Origin: an uncultured Aquimonas sp.
GTDB lineage: Bacteria > Pseudomonadota > Gammaproteobacteria > Xanthomonadales > Xanthomonadaceae
Reading direction: 5' to 3'
NCBI RefSeq assembly: GCF_937888285.1
Contig: NZ_CALART010000037.1
Location: 1 to 64,000 of the forward strand
DNA length: 64,000 nucleotides
A program made the position numbers and the translations under genes. Under the pieces are notes generated by a model that was not told the origin of the DNA, did no database searches, and was given only the letters and a program-made list of their open reading frames with translations. The first letter of the stretch is position 1. Each line of letters opens with the position of its first letter. Of this stretch, positions 37,560 through 46,454 are shown one piece after another.

Positions 37560-38678
37560 ATGAACGAGTTCCAGTCCTGCTTCGGTTTCTCCTCAGTTCG
37601 CCGGGTGCTGGCCGGCACCGTGCTTGCGCTCGCCGCGCTCGCTGGCCCAGGGGCAGCCAGTGCGCAGACCCAGTGGCGCTCGGGCTCGATCGTCTACACG
37701 CCGCTGATCGATCAGCTGGGCAACTACCAGGCCAATGGCACCGGCTATTTCGTCTCGCAGGCGGTGATCTCCAGCCCGCCGCAGCCGACCGTCGGGCAGC
37801 GCTTCTACCTGAGCGTCTACATCTCGGCGATCGCCTCGCCACCGGTCGGGCGCTTCATGTACCCGCATCTGCAGCTGCCGGCCGGCGTCAGCGTGGTGGC
37901 GGATCCGGCGGTGCCGCTGCGCTGCTTCTATCGGCCGATGAGCGGTGGCAACCAGTTCTTCGAGTTCACCAGCCAGGTGCTCACCGATACCAGCTTCGGC
38001 GCCAGCCTGCGCATCGCCGGCTGTCCGCAGCCGTCCAGCGCGGCCCTGCCGCTGCGCAACCTGTTCAACGGCGCCAGCGGGACCGGTCTGCTGATCACCC
38101 GCCGCGACCCGCAGGTCAACAACGAGGCCTGGCCGATGGGCAGCTATGCCGCCTACGAGTTCCTGGTGCCGGTGGTCAGCACCGGTGTACTCGACGGCAT
38201 CAGCCAATCGGCCCTGTTCCGCGCGCCGACCTATTCGATGCAGGGCGATGGCCTGAGCGCCTGGGCCTACCCGCAGCTCAGCCTGCTGGTACACCCGGCC
38301 AGCGGCGGCAGCGGCTCGGCCGACATGCGGGTGGCTTCGATCAACACCACCACGCCCACCAACCCGCTCAATCGCCGGGTGGTGGCGCGCTGCCAGAATG
38401 ACGGCCCGAACTCGGCGCAGAACGCCAGCTGCAGCTTCACCCGACTGCCGGCCGCGGCCAGCCAGGGCTGCAGCCCGGCGGGCGTGCAGGCCAGCCTGGG
38501 CGTGGGTGGCTTCATCGACTGCTGGGCCGAGTTCCCGGGCACGCTGAATGGCGATACGGTCGAGGTGACCGCGGCCTCGGCGACCCCGGACCCGAACCCC
38601 CAGAACAACGGCATCGGCATCAGCATCCAGCCGATGCCGGGCAGCGTGCTGCTGTTCCGCTCGGGCTTCGAGCTGTAG
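37560..38678 (+). CDS. Secreted protein with C-terminal LFRSGFEL tag
   Basis: This 372-residue exported protein has an N-terminal signal sequence (basic start, then RRVLAGTVLALAALAG to GAASAQ). The middle is beta-rich with cysteine pairs (LRCFYRP/IAGCPQP and ARCQNDGP/ASCSF/GCSPAG/DCWAEF), and residues about 255-360 resemble a DUF11-type repeat (VTAASATPDPNPQNNGIGIS). The last eight residues, LFRSGFEL, match the short IFxDGFE/LFxxGFE tail that I recall on many secreted proteins of this order, possibly a sorting signal. Function unknown. It interrupts the recJ-prfB neighbourhood. Confidence 0.75.
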   Translation: MNEFQSCFGFSSVRRVLAGTVLALAALAGPGAASAQTQWRSGSIVYTPLIDQLGNYQANGTGYFVSQAVISSPPQPTVGQRFYLSVYISAIASPPVGRFMYPHLQLPAGVSVVADPAVPLRCFYRPMSGGNQFFEFTSQVLTDTSFGASLRIAGCPQPSSAALPLRNLFNGASGTGLLITRRDPQVNNEAWPMGSYAAYEFLVPVVSTGVLDGISQSALFRAPTYSMQGDGLSAWAYPQLSLLVHPASGGSGSADMRVASINTTTPTNPLNRRVVARCQNDGPNSAQNASCSFTRLPAAASQGCSPAGVQASLGVGGFIDCWAEFPGTLNGDTVEVTAASATPDPNPQNNGIGISIQPMPGSVLLFRSGFEL

Positions 38679-39014
38679 GAAGCCCGGGCGGTGAGGGTCG
38701 TCGATGTGCGTTGCGCCGCCAGCCTCCGGTCGTCCCTCTCTCCATCCCCCAGGCCTTGTCAGCCTCGCGAAGGCAGGGCTACAGAGTGCTTGCGATCGAG
38801 GTGAGCGGTTCTGGGTCACCGCCGACGCGGGGACGACGGTGAGGGGGCGTCGTGGAAGCGAGAGTCCTGAACTCGCTGCGGCGCGGACGGGGACTGGCGA
38901 AGTCTGCATCGGGCTCCGGCAGTGCTGTTGAAGGTACCTTAGGCCCGGGACGGGTCGGGGTGCTCTGCTACACTTCGCGGTCTTTTTCCGCGCTGTCGTC
39001 GCAGGGTGCCCCTC
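38679..39014. other. Spacer upstream of prfB, no gene seen
   Basis: No gene is supported in these 336 bases; short open frames lack ribosome sites. The prfB promoter probably lies near its end: TACACT around 38969 could be a -10 box, but no convincing -35 is seen. Confidence 0.4.
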
Positions 39015-40143
39015 ATGTTCGAAGTCAATCCCGTCCGCAACCAGATCGCCGACCTCTCGCAGCGGCTGTCCCTGCTTCGGGGGTTTCTTTGACTACGACC
39101 GCAAGGTCGAACGTCTTGAGGAAGTGACCCGCGAGCTGGAAAGCCCGGACGTCTGGAACAACCCCGAGAACGCCCAGCAGCTGGGCCGCGAACGCGCCCA
39201 GCTGGAGAAGGTCGTGGTCGGCATCCGCGATCTTCAGCAGGCCCTGAAGGACGCCGGCGAGTTCCTCGATCTCGCCGAGATGGAAAGCGACGAAGACACC
39301 TTCAACTCGGTCGTGGCCGATGTCGAGAAGCACACCGCCGCCGTCGAGAAGCTGGAGTTCCAGCGCATGTTCTCCGGCAAGATGGACTCGACCAACGCCT
39401 TCGTCGACATCCAGGCGGGCGCCGGCGGCACCGAGGCCCAGGACTGGGCCGAGATGCTGCTGCGCATGTACCTGCGCTGGGCCGAGTCGCGCGGCTGGAA
39501 GACCGAGCTGATGGAAGTCAGCGGCGGCGATGTCGCCGGCATCAAGTCGGCCACCTTCCGCGTCGAGGGTGATTTCGCCTATGGCTGGCTGAAGACCGAA
39601 ACCGGCGTGCATCGGCTGGTGCGCAAGTCGCCCTTCGACTCGGACAACCGCCGCCATACGAGCTTCACTTCGGTCTTCGTGAGCCCCGAGGTCGACGACA
39701 ACATCGACATCGAGATCAACCCGGCCGACCTGAAGACCGATGTGTATCGCTCCTCAGGCGCCGGCGGCCAGCACGTCAACAAGACCGAGTCGGCGGTGCG
39801 CATCACCCACGTGCCCAGCGGCATCGTGGTGGCCTGCCAGAACGGTCGCAGCCAGCACCAGAACCGCGACACCGCCATGAAAATGCTGGCGGCCAAGCTC
39901 TACGAGCTTGAACTGCAGAAGCGCAACGCGGAAAAAGATGCGGTGGAAGCCACCAAGTCCGACATCGGCTGGGGCAGCCAGATCCGCAACTACGTGCTCG
40001 ACCAGAGCCGCATCAAGGACCTGCGCACCGGCATCGAACGCAGCGACACGCAGAAGGTGCTGGACGGCGATCTCGACGAGTTCGTCGAGGCCAGCCTGAA
40101 GGCGGGGCTTGAGGCGGGCTCCAAGCGTTCGGACGCCGTTTGA
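39015..40143 (+). CDS. prfB: Peptide chain release factor 2 with programmed +1 frameshift
   Basis: RF2 ends translation at UGA and UAA codons. The first 25 codons start at ATG 39015 (MFEVNPVRNQIADLSQRLSL) and run into an in-frame TGA at 39090-39092. The site GGGGG TTT CTT TGA C has a ribosome-binding-like GGGGG a few bases before CTT-TGAC, the classic autoregulatory frameshift. Reading then continues from GAC at 39091, so the coding sequence is 39015-39089 joined to 39091-40143, about 375 residues. The codon-recognition SPF is in KSPFDSDN and the catalytic GGQ in SGAGGQHVNKT. lysS follows, as in E. coli. Confidence 0.97.
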
Positions 40144-40294
40144 GGCGTCGGGATTGGGGATTCGGGATTCGGGATTCGTAGGAACCCGCGCTCCGTTCCC
40201 TGATTCTGGCGCGTCCTTACCGCCACCAATCCTCGACCTTCGAAGCCCCGCTCTTCCGAATCCCGAATCCCCACTCCCGAATCCCGGCTCCCCA
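40144..40294. repeat. Inverted GGGATTCGGGATT repeats between prfB and lysS
   Basis: The left side (about 40149-40180) reads GGGATTGGGGATTCGGGATT repeated, and the right side (about 40254-40292) reads CGAATCCCGAATCCCCACTC repeated, giving a large imperfect inverted repeat. It contains no gene. It probably forms a hairpin between the two genes; such blocks are frequent between Xanthomonadales genes. Confidence 0.75.
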
Positions 40295-41815
40295 ATGACC
40301 ACTCAGCCCAACGCCGCGCCCGCCACCGACGAGAATTTCCTGATCGCCGAGCGCCGCAGCAAACTGAAAGCGCTGCGTGACATCGGCCCGGCGTTCCCTA
40401 ACGACTTCCGCCGCGAGCACTACGCCGGCGACCTGCAGGCCGAGTACGCCGACGCCGAACGCTTCAGCGCCGAGGCGCTGGCGGAGACCGGCCGCACGGT
40501 GCAGCTCGGCGGTCGCCTGCTGGCCAAGCGCGTGATGGGCAAGGCCAGCTTCGCCCAGATCCAGGACGAGTCCGGCCGCATCCAGCTCTACCTGACCCGC
40601 GACGGCATCGGCGAAGAGAGCTATGCCGCCTTCAAGGGCATGGACATCGGCGACATCGTCGGCGTCAGCGGCGGCTTGACCCGCACCCGCACCGGCGAGC
40701 TCTCGGTCGAGGTGAAATCGCTGCGCCTGCTGACCAAGGCGCTGCGGCCGCTGCCGGACAAGTTCCACGGCATGACAGATGTCGAGCAGCGCTACCGCCA
40801 GCGCTATGTCGACCTGATTGTGAACCCGGAGGCGCGCGAGGTCTTCGTGCAGCGCTCGAAGATCATCCGCGCCATGCGCAGCTGGCTGGATGCGCGGCGC
40901 TTCCTCGAAGTGGAAACGCCGATGATGCATTACATCCCCGGTGGCGCCACCGCGCGTCCCTTCACCACTCACCACAACGCGCTGGACCTGCAGCTCTACC
41001 TTCGCGTCGCGCCCGAGCTGTACCTGAAGCGCCTCGTGGTCGGCGGGCTGGAGCGGGTCTACGAGATCAACCGCAACTTCCGCAATGAGGGCGTGTCCAC
41101 CCGCCACAATCCCGAGTTCACGATGCTCGAGCTGTACGAGGCCTACGCCACGTACCACGAGATCATGGACCTCACCGAGCAGGTGATCCGCCATTGCGCG
41201 GTCGAGGTGTTTGGCACGCCGGTGCGCGAGTGGGAAGGTGCGACCATCGACCTGGGTCCCGATTTCCGCCGCTGGCGCATGGACGAGGCGGTGCGCCACT
41301 TCAACCCGGAGATCAGCGAGGCCGACTGCCGTGACCGCGAGGCGCTGGCCGCGCACTGTGCGCGCCTGAAGATCCCGGTCAAGAAGGGCTATGGCTGGGG
41401 CAAGCTGCTGCTGGAGATCTTCGAGAAGACCGTCGAAGGCCAGCTGATCCAGCCGACCTTCATCACCCACCATCCGGTCGAAGTCAGCCCCTTGGCGCGC
41501 GAAAGCGACAGCGAGCCCGGCATCACCGAGCGCTTCGAGCTGTTCATCAACGGCCGCGAAATCGCCAACGGCTTCAGCGAGCTCAACGACGCCGAAGACC
41601 AGGCCGCGCGCTTCCGCGCCCAGGTCGAGCAGAAGGAGGGCGGCGACGACGAGGCCATGCACTTCGATGCCGACTACATCCGCGCGCTGGAATACGGCAT
41701 GGCGCCGACCGGAGGCCTCGGCATTGGCATCGACCGTCTGGTGATGCTGCTGACCAACTGCGCCTCGATCCGCGACGTGCTGCTGTTCCCTTACATGCGG
41801 CCCGAGGCGGACTGA
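40295..41815 (+). CDS. lysS: Lysyl-tRNA synthetase, class II
   Basis: LysS charges tRNA-Lys. The 506-residue product has an N-terminal OB-fold anticodon-binding domain (VQLGGRLLAKRVMGKASFAQ) and the class II catalytic core: motif 2 RNFRNEGVSTRHNPEFTMLE and motif 3 GGLGIGIDRLVMLL. The ATG at 40295 gives MTTQPNAAPATDENFLIAER; the upstream open frame from 40109 is only translated repeat sequence. prfB-lysS is a conserved pair. Confidence 0.96.
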   Translation: MTTQPNAAPATDENFLIAERRSKLKALRDIGPAFPNDFRREHYAGDLQAEYADAERFSAEALAETGRTVQLGGRLLAKRVMGKASFAQIQDESGRIQLYLTRDGIGEESYAAFKGMDIGDIVGVSGGLTRTRTGELSVEVKSLRLLTKALRPLPDKFHGMTDVEQRYRQRYVDLIVNPEAREVFVQRSKIIRAMRSWLDARRFLEVETPMMHYIPGGATARPFTTHHNALDLQLYLRVAPELYLKRLVVGGLERVYEINRNFRNEGVSTRHNPEFTMLELYEAYATYHEIMDLTEQVIRHCAVEVFGTPVREWEGATIDLGPDFRRWRMDEAVRHFNPEISEADCRDREALAAHCARLKIPVKKGYGWGKLLLEIFEKTVEGQLIQPTFITHHPVEVSPLARESDSEPGITERFELFINGREIANGFSELNDAEDQAARFRAQVEQKEGGDDEAMHFDADYIRALEYGMAPTGGLGIGIDRLVMLLTNCASIRDVLLFPYMRPEAD

Positions 41816-41817
41816 TC

Positions 41818-42651
41818 ATGCTGGGCGCTGCGCGCGCGCCGGCTCGCTGGCGCGTGTGGATCGAACCGTGGATCCGTGGCCTGGTGGCAGGCTGTGTGCT
41901 GCTGCTCGGCTCAAGCCCGGGCTTGCATGCAGCATCAGAACAAGGCGGCGCGCCAGAGCCGGGGTCGTCATCCGCGGCATCCAGCGATGAGCTGCGCGAG
42001 CGCCTCGCCGCCTGCGCCAGCTGCCATGGCGCACAGGGCGAGGGCGCGAGCGACAGCGAGTACGCCCCGCATCTCGCCGGCAAGCCTGCGCAGTACCTGT
42101 ACGAGCAGCTGCGTGGCTTCCGCGATGGCGGTCGCCAGCACGTGCAGATGGCCTGGCTGGTGCGCCATCTCGATGACGCCTACTTGCGCGAGATCGGCGA
42201 GTTCTATGCCGCACTGCCGCCCAAGACTGCGCCCGTCGAAGTGCTGGCCGCGCGCGTTGAGCGGCCCGGCGACTCGATCGCCCGGCAGCTGGTGGCGCAG
42301 GGCGATGCCGCGCGCGGCCTTCACGCCTGCAGCGCCTGTCATGGCGCCGATCTGGTAGGCGTGGAGCCCGGCGTGCCGGCCCTGGTCGGCCTGCCCGCCG
42401 AATACGTGGTCGCCCAGTTCGGCGCCTGGCGCACCGGTGTGCGCACGGCGGTCGCGCCGGACTGCATGGCCGATATCGCGAAGTCGCTGACGCCGGCCGA
42501 GATCCGCGCCATTGCCGAATGGCTGGCCGTACAGGGCCACAGCGAGCCGCGTCGCCCGGCGCCGGCCGGCAGCCTCGCCCTGCCTGTGGCCTGCGGCTCG
42601 AATCCGGTCGCTGCGCCCGTGGCTGTGTTGGACGCAGAGGCACGGCCATGA
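41818..42651 (+). CDS. Exported diheme cytochrome c
   Basis: This 277-residue protein has an N-terminal hydrophobic export signal (about residues 18-38) and two CxxCH heme sites, CASCH near 66 and CSACH near 171, so it is a two-domain periplasmic c4-type electron carrier. Each heme is followed by a distal region with methionine candidates (QMAWLVRHL; DCMADIAKSL). It starts three bases after the lysS stop and overlaps the next cytochrome gene by four bases, so the two should function together. Confidence 0.88.
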   Translation: MLGAARAPARWRVWIEPWIRGLVAGCVLLLGSSPGLHAASEQGGAPEPGSSSAASSDELRERLAACASCHGAQGEGASDSEYAPHLAGKPAQYLYEQLRGFRDGGRQHVQMAWLVRHLDDAYLREIGEFYAALPPKTAPVEVLAARVERPGDSIARQLVAQGDAARGLHACSACHGADLVGVEPGVPALVGLPAEYVVAQFGAWRTGVRTAVAPDCMADIAKSLTPAEIRAIAEWLAVQGHSEPRRPAPAGSLALPVACGSNPVAAPVAVLDAEARP

Positions 42652-43946
42652 GCCGCCGCATACCGCGCTGGCTGCCGGCCGCCGCCCTGCTTGCGCCGCT
42701 GCTGATGCTGCTGCTGAGCCTCGCGCTCTACGGCCTGGTGCAGCAGGGCGGGCTGGCGCCGTTCCGCGTGCCGACGGGAGAGGCCCGCGTGGTGCCGACC
42801 GATCCCGCCCTGGTCGAGCGCGGTGCGTACCTCGCGCGCATCGGCAACTGCGCGGGCTGCCATACCGCGACCGGCGGCGAGGCCTACGCCGGTGGACGCG
42901 CCTTCAGCAGCGACTACGGCACGGTCTATTCGAGCAACCTCACCCCGGATCCCGCGTTCGGCATCGGCGACTGGTCGCTGGCCGAATTCGCGCACGCCAT
43001 GCGCCACGGCGTCAGCCGCAACGGCATCGCGTCGCCGGTGTTTCCGTACGCCAATTTCGCCCAGCTGCCCGAGCGCGATATCGAAGCCCTGTTCGCCTAC
43101 CTCGGCCAGCTCGCGCCGGTGGCGCGCGCCCAGCCCGAGGCGGTGATGGTCTTCCCGGCCAACCTGCCGGGGGCGCTGCTGACCTGGCGTCTGCTCTACC
43201 ACCGGCCCGCCGAGCTGCAGCCCGTGGACGGCATGGACGCGGACTGGCAGCGCGGGCGTGAGCTGGTGAACGGCATTGGCCACTGCGCGATGTGCCACGG
43301 CCAGCGCGGGCGCTTCGCCTCGCTGGCGGCCGATGCCGAACTCGGCGGCAGCCGCATTTCGGGCTGGTATGCGCCGCCCTTGCACGCGGGTTCGCTGGAC
43401 GGACGTTTCGAGCCGGGCAGCGTCGCCACCTACCTGCGCGGCGGCACTGCGCATGATCGCGGCGGCTATGGCGCCATGGCCGATGTGATCGCCACCAGTA
43501 CGCGCCACCTGAGTGAGCAGGACGCACAGGGCATCGAAACCTACCTGCGCAGCCTGCCGGCGCTGACGCTGGCCGAGGGGCCCGCGAATCGCCTGCGCGC
43601 CAGCGGCGAGCATCTGCGCGAGGGCCGTGCCCTGTACGCACAGCACTGCGCCGACTGCCATGGCGACGAAGGCCGCGGTGAGCCGGGGCGCTATCCCGCG
43701 CTGGTGGATTCGGCCGCGGTGATCGGCAGCGATCCGGTCAACCTGGTCAAGCTGATCGCGCTCGGCGCCATCGCCCCGAGCACGTCGCTCAATCCTCGCC
43801 CGCACAGCATGCCGCCCTCGGCGCATCGTCTGAACGCGCGCGAGATCGCGGCCCTGGTCAACGACATCCGCGAGCGCTGGGGCTCACGTCCGCGCCCGAT
43901 CACGCCTGATGAAGTGCGCGAGCTGGGCGGCATGGTCCGGCGCTGA
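42648..43946 (+). CDS. Membrane-anchored triheme cytochrome c
   Basis: This 432-residue protein has one N-terminal membrane anchor (WLPAAALLAPLLMLLLSLAL) and three CxxCH heme sites: CAGCH near 67, CAMCH near 212 and CADCH near 334. Three-domain cytochromes of this size are typically the cytochrome subunits of membrane-bound alcohol or sugar dehydrogenases or comparable periplasmic oxidoreductases, but no dehydrogenase gene lies nearby. It is coupled to the diheme cytochrome gene and followed by a small membrane-protein gene. The electron donor is unknown. Confidence 0.85.
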   Translation: MSRRIPRWLPAAALLAPLLMLLLSLALYGLVQQGGLAPFRVPTGEARVVPTDPALVERGAYLARIGNCAGCHTATGGEAYAGGRAFSSDYGTVYSSNLTPDPAFGIGDWSLAEFAHAMRHGVSRNGIASPVFPYANFAQLPERDIEALFAYLGQLAPVARAQPEAVMVFPANLPGALLTWRLLYHRPAELQPVDGMDADWQRGRELVNGIGHCAMCHGQRGRFASLAADAELGGSRISGWYAPPLHAGSLDGRFEPGSVATYLRGGTAHDRGGYGAMADVIATSTRHLSEQDAQGIETYLRSLPALTLAEGPANRLRASGEHLREGRALYAQHCADCHGDEGRGEPGRYPALVDSAAVIGSDPVNLVKLIALGAIAPSTSLNPRPHSMPPSAHRLNAREIAALVNDIRERWGSRPRPITPDEVRELGGMVRR

Positions 43947-43960
43947 ACAAGGAAACCTGC

Positions 43961-44281
43961 ATGTCCCCGAGCGTCGCCCAGAACCTGGCCCTGATCCTGT
44001 TCCTGCCCTGGTATCTGGTGATCCTGATCGTCTACTGGCGCATGCGCCGCACGCCCGCGCCGTGGTCAGGACGCTTGTTCGATCTCGCGGCGATCGCGGT
44101 GTCCATCGTCGCCGCTGGCATCGCCGGTCCCTGGGCGCTGGCCCACGCCGATGACAGCATCGGCACGATGTGGCCGCAGATCCTCGCCACCGTGGTCGGC
44201 TACGGCGCCTTCCTCGCGGTGATCACGCTGGCGGCCCTGCTGCGGCGAATGCTCGCGGGCACCCGGCCGACTTCGGGCTGA
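43961..44281 (+). CDS. Small membrane protein after the cytochromes
   Basis: This 106-residue protein has three hydrophobic stretches (LALILFLPWYLVILIVYW, LAAIAVSIVAAGIAGPWALA, ATVVGYGAFLAVITLAALL) and basic loops. No family is recognised. It starts 14 bases after the triheme cytochrome gene behind AAGGAAA, so it is probably in that operon and may help assemble or anchor the complex. Confidence 0.7.
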   Translation: MSPSVAQNLALILFLPWYLVILIVYWRMRRTPAPWSGRLFDLAAIAVSIVAAGIAGPWALAHADDSIGTMWPQILATVVGYGAFLAVITLAALLRRMLAGTRPTSG

Positions 44282-44352
44282 AGCCGACAACGCCACCCTG
44301 AGAGCTTGCCAGCCGCGCGTCGCGGCCCGGTGTTCTCGAAGAAACATGGGTT

Positions 44353-44480
44353 CGTCATCCCCGCGAAGAGCCTGCCCTCGCGAAGGCGGGGGCGGGGATC
44401 CAGACCTCTTGCGAGTGAGGACGCCATTTTCTGGGTCCCGTCCCCGCCTTCGCGAGGACAGGCGCTGTGCGGGGGCGACG
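44353..44480. repeat. MITE-like inverted repeat (CGTCATCCCCGCGAA type)
   Basis: The left arm includes GCCTGCCCTCGCGAAGGCGG (44370-44403) and the right arm GTCCCGTCCCCGCCTTCGCG (44431-44463); they are near-perfect reverse complements. The outer ends CGTCATCCCCGCG and GGGGGCGACG also pair. No coding sequence is inside. This is a small non-autonomous repeat of a kind widespread in proteobacteria, placed at the convergent end of the cytochrome operon and kynU, where it may also stop transcription. Confidence 0.8.
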
Positions 44481-44520
44481 ATTGGAGGAGGCGGAAGAGA
44501 ACTCTGATTCCTGAAAGAAC

Positions 44521-45783
44521 TCAAGCCTGCGCATCGCTCCACGCCAGCACGGTGTCGGCGAAGCGACGGATTTCGGCGAAGCGGTTGTACAGCGGCGCCG
44601 GGCTGATGCGGATCACGTCCGGCTCGCGCCAGTCGCCGAGCACGCCGTGGGCAGCGAGATACTCGAACAGCGCGCGGCCCTGGGCGCGGCCGCCGCGCAC
44701 GCGCAGCGAAAGCTGCGCACCTCGGCGTTCCGGCTGCTTCGGCGTCAGCACTTCGAGCACCTGCGACAGCTCGCTTTCGATCAGCGACTCCAGATAGCCC
44801 GTCAGCCGCAGCGAGCGCTCGCGTAGCGCGGCCATGCCGCCGGCCTCGCGGAACAGCTCCAGCGAAGTGCGCACCGGGGCCAGGGCAAGGATCGGCGGGT
44901 TGCTCATCACCCAGCCTTCTGCGCCCGGCGTGGGATCAAAGCTCGACGCCATCTGGAAGCGCGTCGCCAGCTTGTGGCCGTACCAGCCGGTGAGGCGGGG
45001 CAGGGTGTTGTCATGCGCATGGCGCTCGTGCACGAAGATGCCGCTGACCGCACCGGGTCCTGCGTTGACGTACTTGTAGTGGCACCAGGTGGCGAAGTCG
45101 GCGCCGCTGTCGTGCAGGGCCAGCGGCAGGTTGCCGGCCGCGTGCGCACAGTCGAAGCCGACTGCAGCGCCCTGCGCCTTGCCCAGCCGCGCGATCTCCT
45201 TCAGATCGAAGGCCTGGCCGGTGCGGTACTGGATGCCCGGCCACAGCACCAGGGCCAGGCGCGGGCCGTGCTGCTCGATGGCGCGCGCGATGGCTTCCAT
45301 TGAAATCGTCCCGCCCGGCTCATCGGGTTGAACCTCGATCAGGCACTCGGCCGGGTCGAAGCCGTGGAAGCGGATCTGCGACTCCACCGCCTGCCAGTCC
45401 GACGGAAACGCGCCCGCTTCGATCAGGATCGCCGGGCGCTCCGGCGTGGGTCGGTAGAAGCTCACCATCAGCAGGTGCAGGTTGACCGTGAGCGTGTTCA
45501 TCGCCGCGACCTCGATCGGCTGCGCGCCGACCAGCTCGGCCAGCGGCGCGTTCATCGATTCGAGGTAGCGCAGCCACGGCCGCTCGCCCTTGAAGTGGCC
45601 TTCCACCGCCAGCTCGCGCCAGACCTTGAGTTCGGCCAGCACCGCGGCCTCGGCGTCCTTCGACTGCAAGCCCAAGGAATTGCCCACGAAATAGGCCAGT
45701 TCGCCCTCGCCGTGGCGCGGGATGTTGAAGCGCTCGCGGAAGCGGGAGAGCGGATCGGCCTGGTCAAGCGCGGTGGGATGCAT
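44521..45783 (-). CDS. kynU: Kynureninase
   Basis: KynU is a PLP enzyme that cleaves kynurenine to anthranilate and alanine in tryptophan breakdown (and 3-hydroxykynurenine for NAD synthesis). The 420-residue product contains YFVGNSLGLQSKDAE near the N-terminus, LVLWPGIQYRTGQAFDLKEI with FDCAHAAGNLPL (PLP-binding Asp), and the Schiff-base lysine in WCHYKYVNAGPG. The start chosen is MHPTALDQADPLSRF; the open frame extends 25 codons further. No other kynurenine-pathway gene is adjacent in this window. Confidence 0.95.
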   Translation of the reverse strand: MHPTALDQADPLSRFRERFNIPRHGEGELAYFVGNSLGLQSKDAEAAVLAELKVWRELAVEGHFKGERPWLRYLESMNAPLAELVGAQPIEVAAMNTLTVNLHLLMVSFYRPTPERPAILIEAGAFPSDWQAVESQIRFHGFDPAECLIEVQPDEPGGTISMEAIARAIEQHGPRLALVLWPGIQYRTGQAFDLKEIARLGKAQGAAVGFDCAHAAGNLPLALHDSGADFATWCHYKYVNAGPGAVSGIFVHERHAHDNTLPRLTGWYGHKLATRFQMASSFDPTPGAEGWVMSNPPILALAPVRTSLELFREAGGMAALRERSLRLTGYLESLIESELSQVLEVLTPKQPERRGAQLSLRVRGGRAQGRALFEYLAAHGVLGDWREPDVIRISPAPLYNRFAEIRRFADTVLAWSDAQA

Positions 45784-45890
45784 CGGCAGAGTCTCGCTGG
45801 CGGGGCCTGCATGGTACGGAAGTGACGCCAGGCGCGTGGGGATTTGCCGCGCGAGCAAGCTCGCGCTCCGCGTCGTGCCGAAGCGCGCGC

Positions 45891-46052
45891 ATAGGGTGGG
45901 CCCTGGCCCACCATGAGCTCGACGCTCGTCCCGGTCCTGCTTCCTGCTTCCTGCTTCCTGCTTCCGTTTCTCGCAACCGCAACGCCAACCTTAACGGCGA
46001 GGCTCATTTTCGGTGCATGTGGTGGGGTTCGGTGGGCCAGGGCCCACCCTAT
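45891..46052. repeat. Inverted pair of 22-bp GGTGGGCC repeats
   Basis: ATAGGGTGGGCCCTGGCCCA then CC at 45891-45912 is the exact reverse complement of the 22 bases at 46031-46052, 118 bases apart. A third copy, with one base different at the end, is at 26565-26586. Confidence 0.9.
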
Positions 46053-46139
46053 GGTCTTTCCGGCTCGACGCGCAGCGTGGCCATGACTTTCACGGCGTGC
46101 TGCAGCGGCTGGCTGCGGCCCTCAAGGCCCGCGATCGGA

Positions 46140-46161
46140 TATCCACACCGCCTGTGGATAA
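46140..46161. other. DnaA-box-like palindrome
   Basis: TATCCACA-CCGCC-TGTGGATA is a perfect 8-bp inverted repeat, and the right half plus one base (TGTGGATAA, 46153-46161) is a consensus DnaA box. No AT-rich unwinding region or dnaA gene is nearby, so this is not called an origin. Confidence 0.5.
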
Positions 46162-46454
46162 GTGTGTGCATGGGTTTGGGGAGCGGCTGCGCAAAGCCCT
46201 GCGCATCAAGGGCTTGCTGGACTCTGGTGAAAATCTGACCAAAGCGGGATTCGATAGTTAAATCAATTGCTTACGTCGCGATCTTGAAGTCGGCTGAGAT
46301 GCCCGATTCCGGAAACTGTCGCTTGACAGAGCGGCGATTTGCGCTGTGCACAACCTGCGGCCCGAGCCATCGCCCGCAGCCCTTGGAGGAGCGGCGACCC
46401 CTCGGCCTGTCAAGCACTTTCTCGGCGCGTTTTCGGTGCGATGTGCGCGGCGTT

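Larger units (their letters stand above)
45784..46454. other. Gene-free spacer rich in repeats
   Basis: No gene is supported in these 671 bases. Contents: the palindrome GCGAGC-AA-GCTCGC (45851-45864), two inverted copies of a GGTGGGCC repeat (45891-45912 and 46031-46052), a 7-bp tandem TCCTGCT repeated four times (45934-45961), and a DnaA-box-like palindrome (46140-46161). Several short open frames cross them but none looks real. Confidence 0.7.

Noticed and set aside
46080..46260. Chromosomal or plasmid replication origin
   Set aside because: Only one consensus DnaA box with its palindromic partner, no AT-rich unwinding block and no dnaA, dnaN or rep gene nearby.
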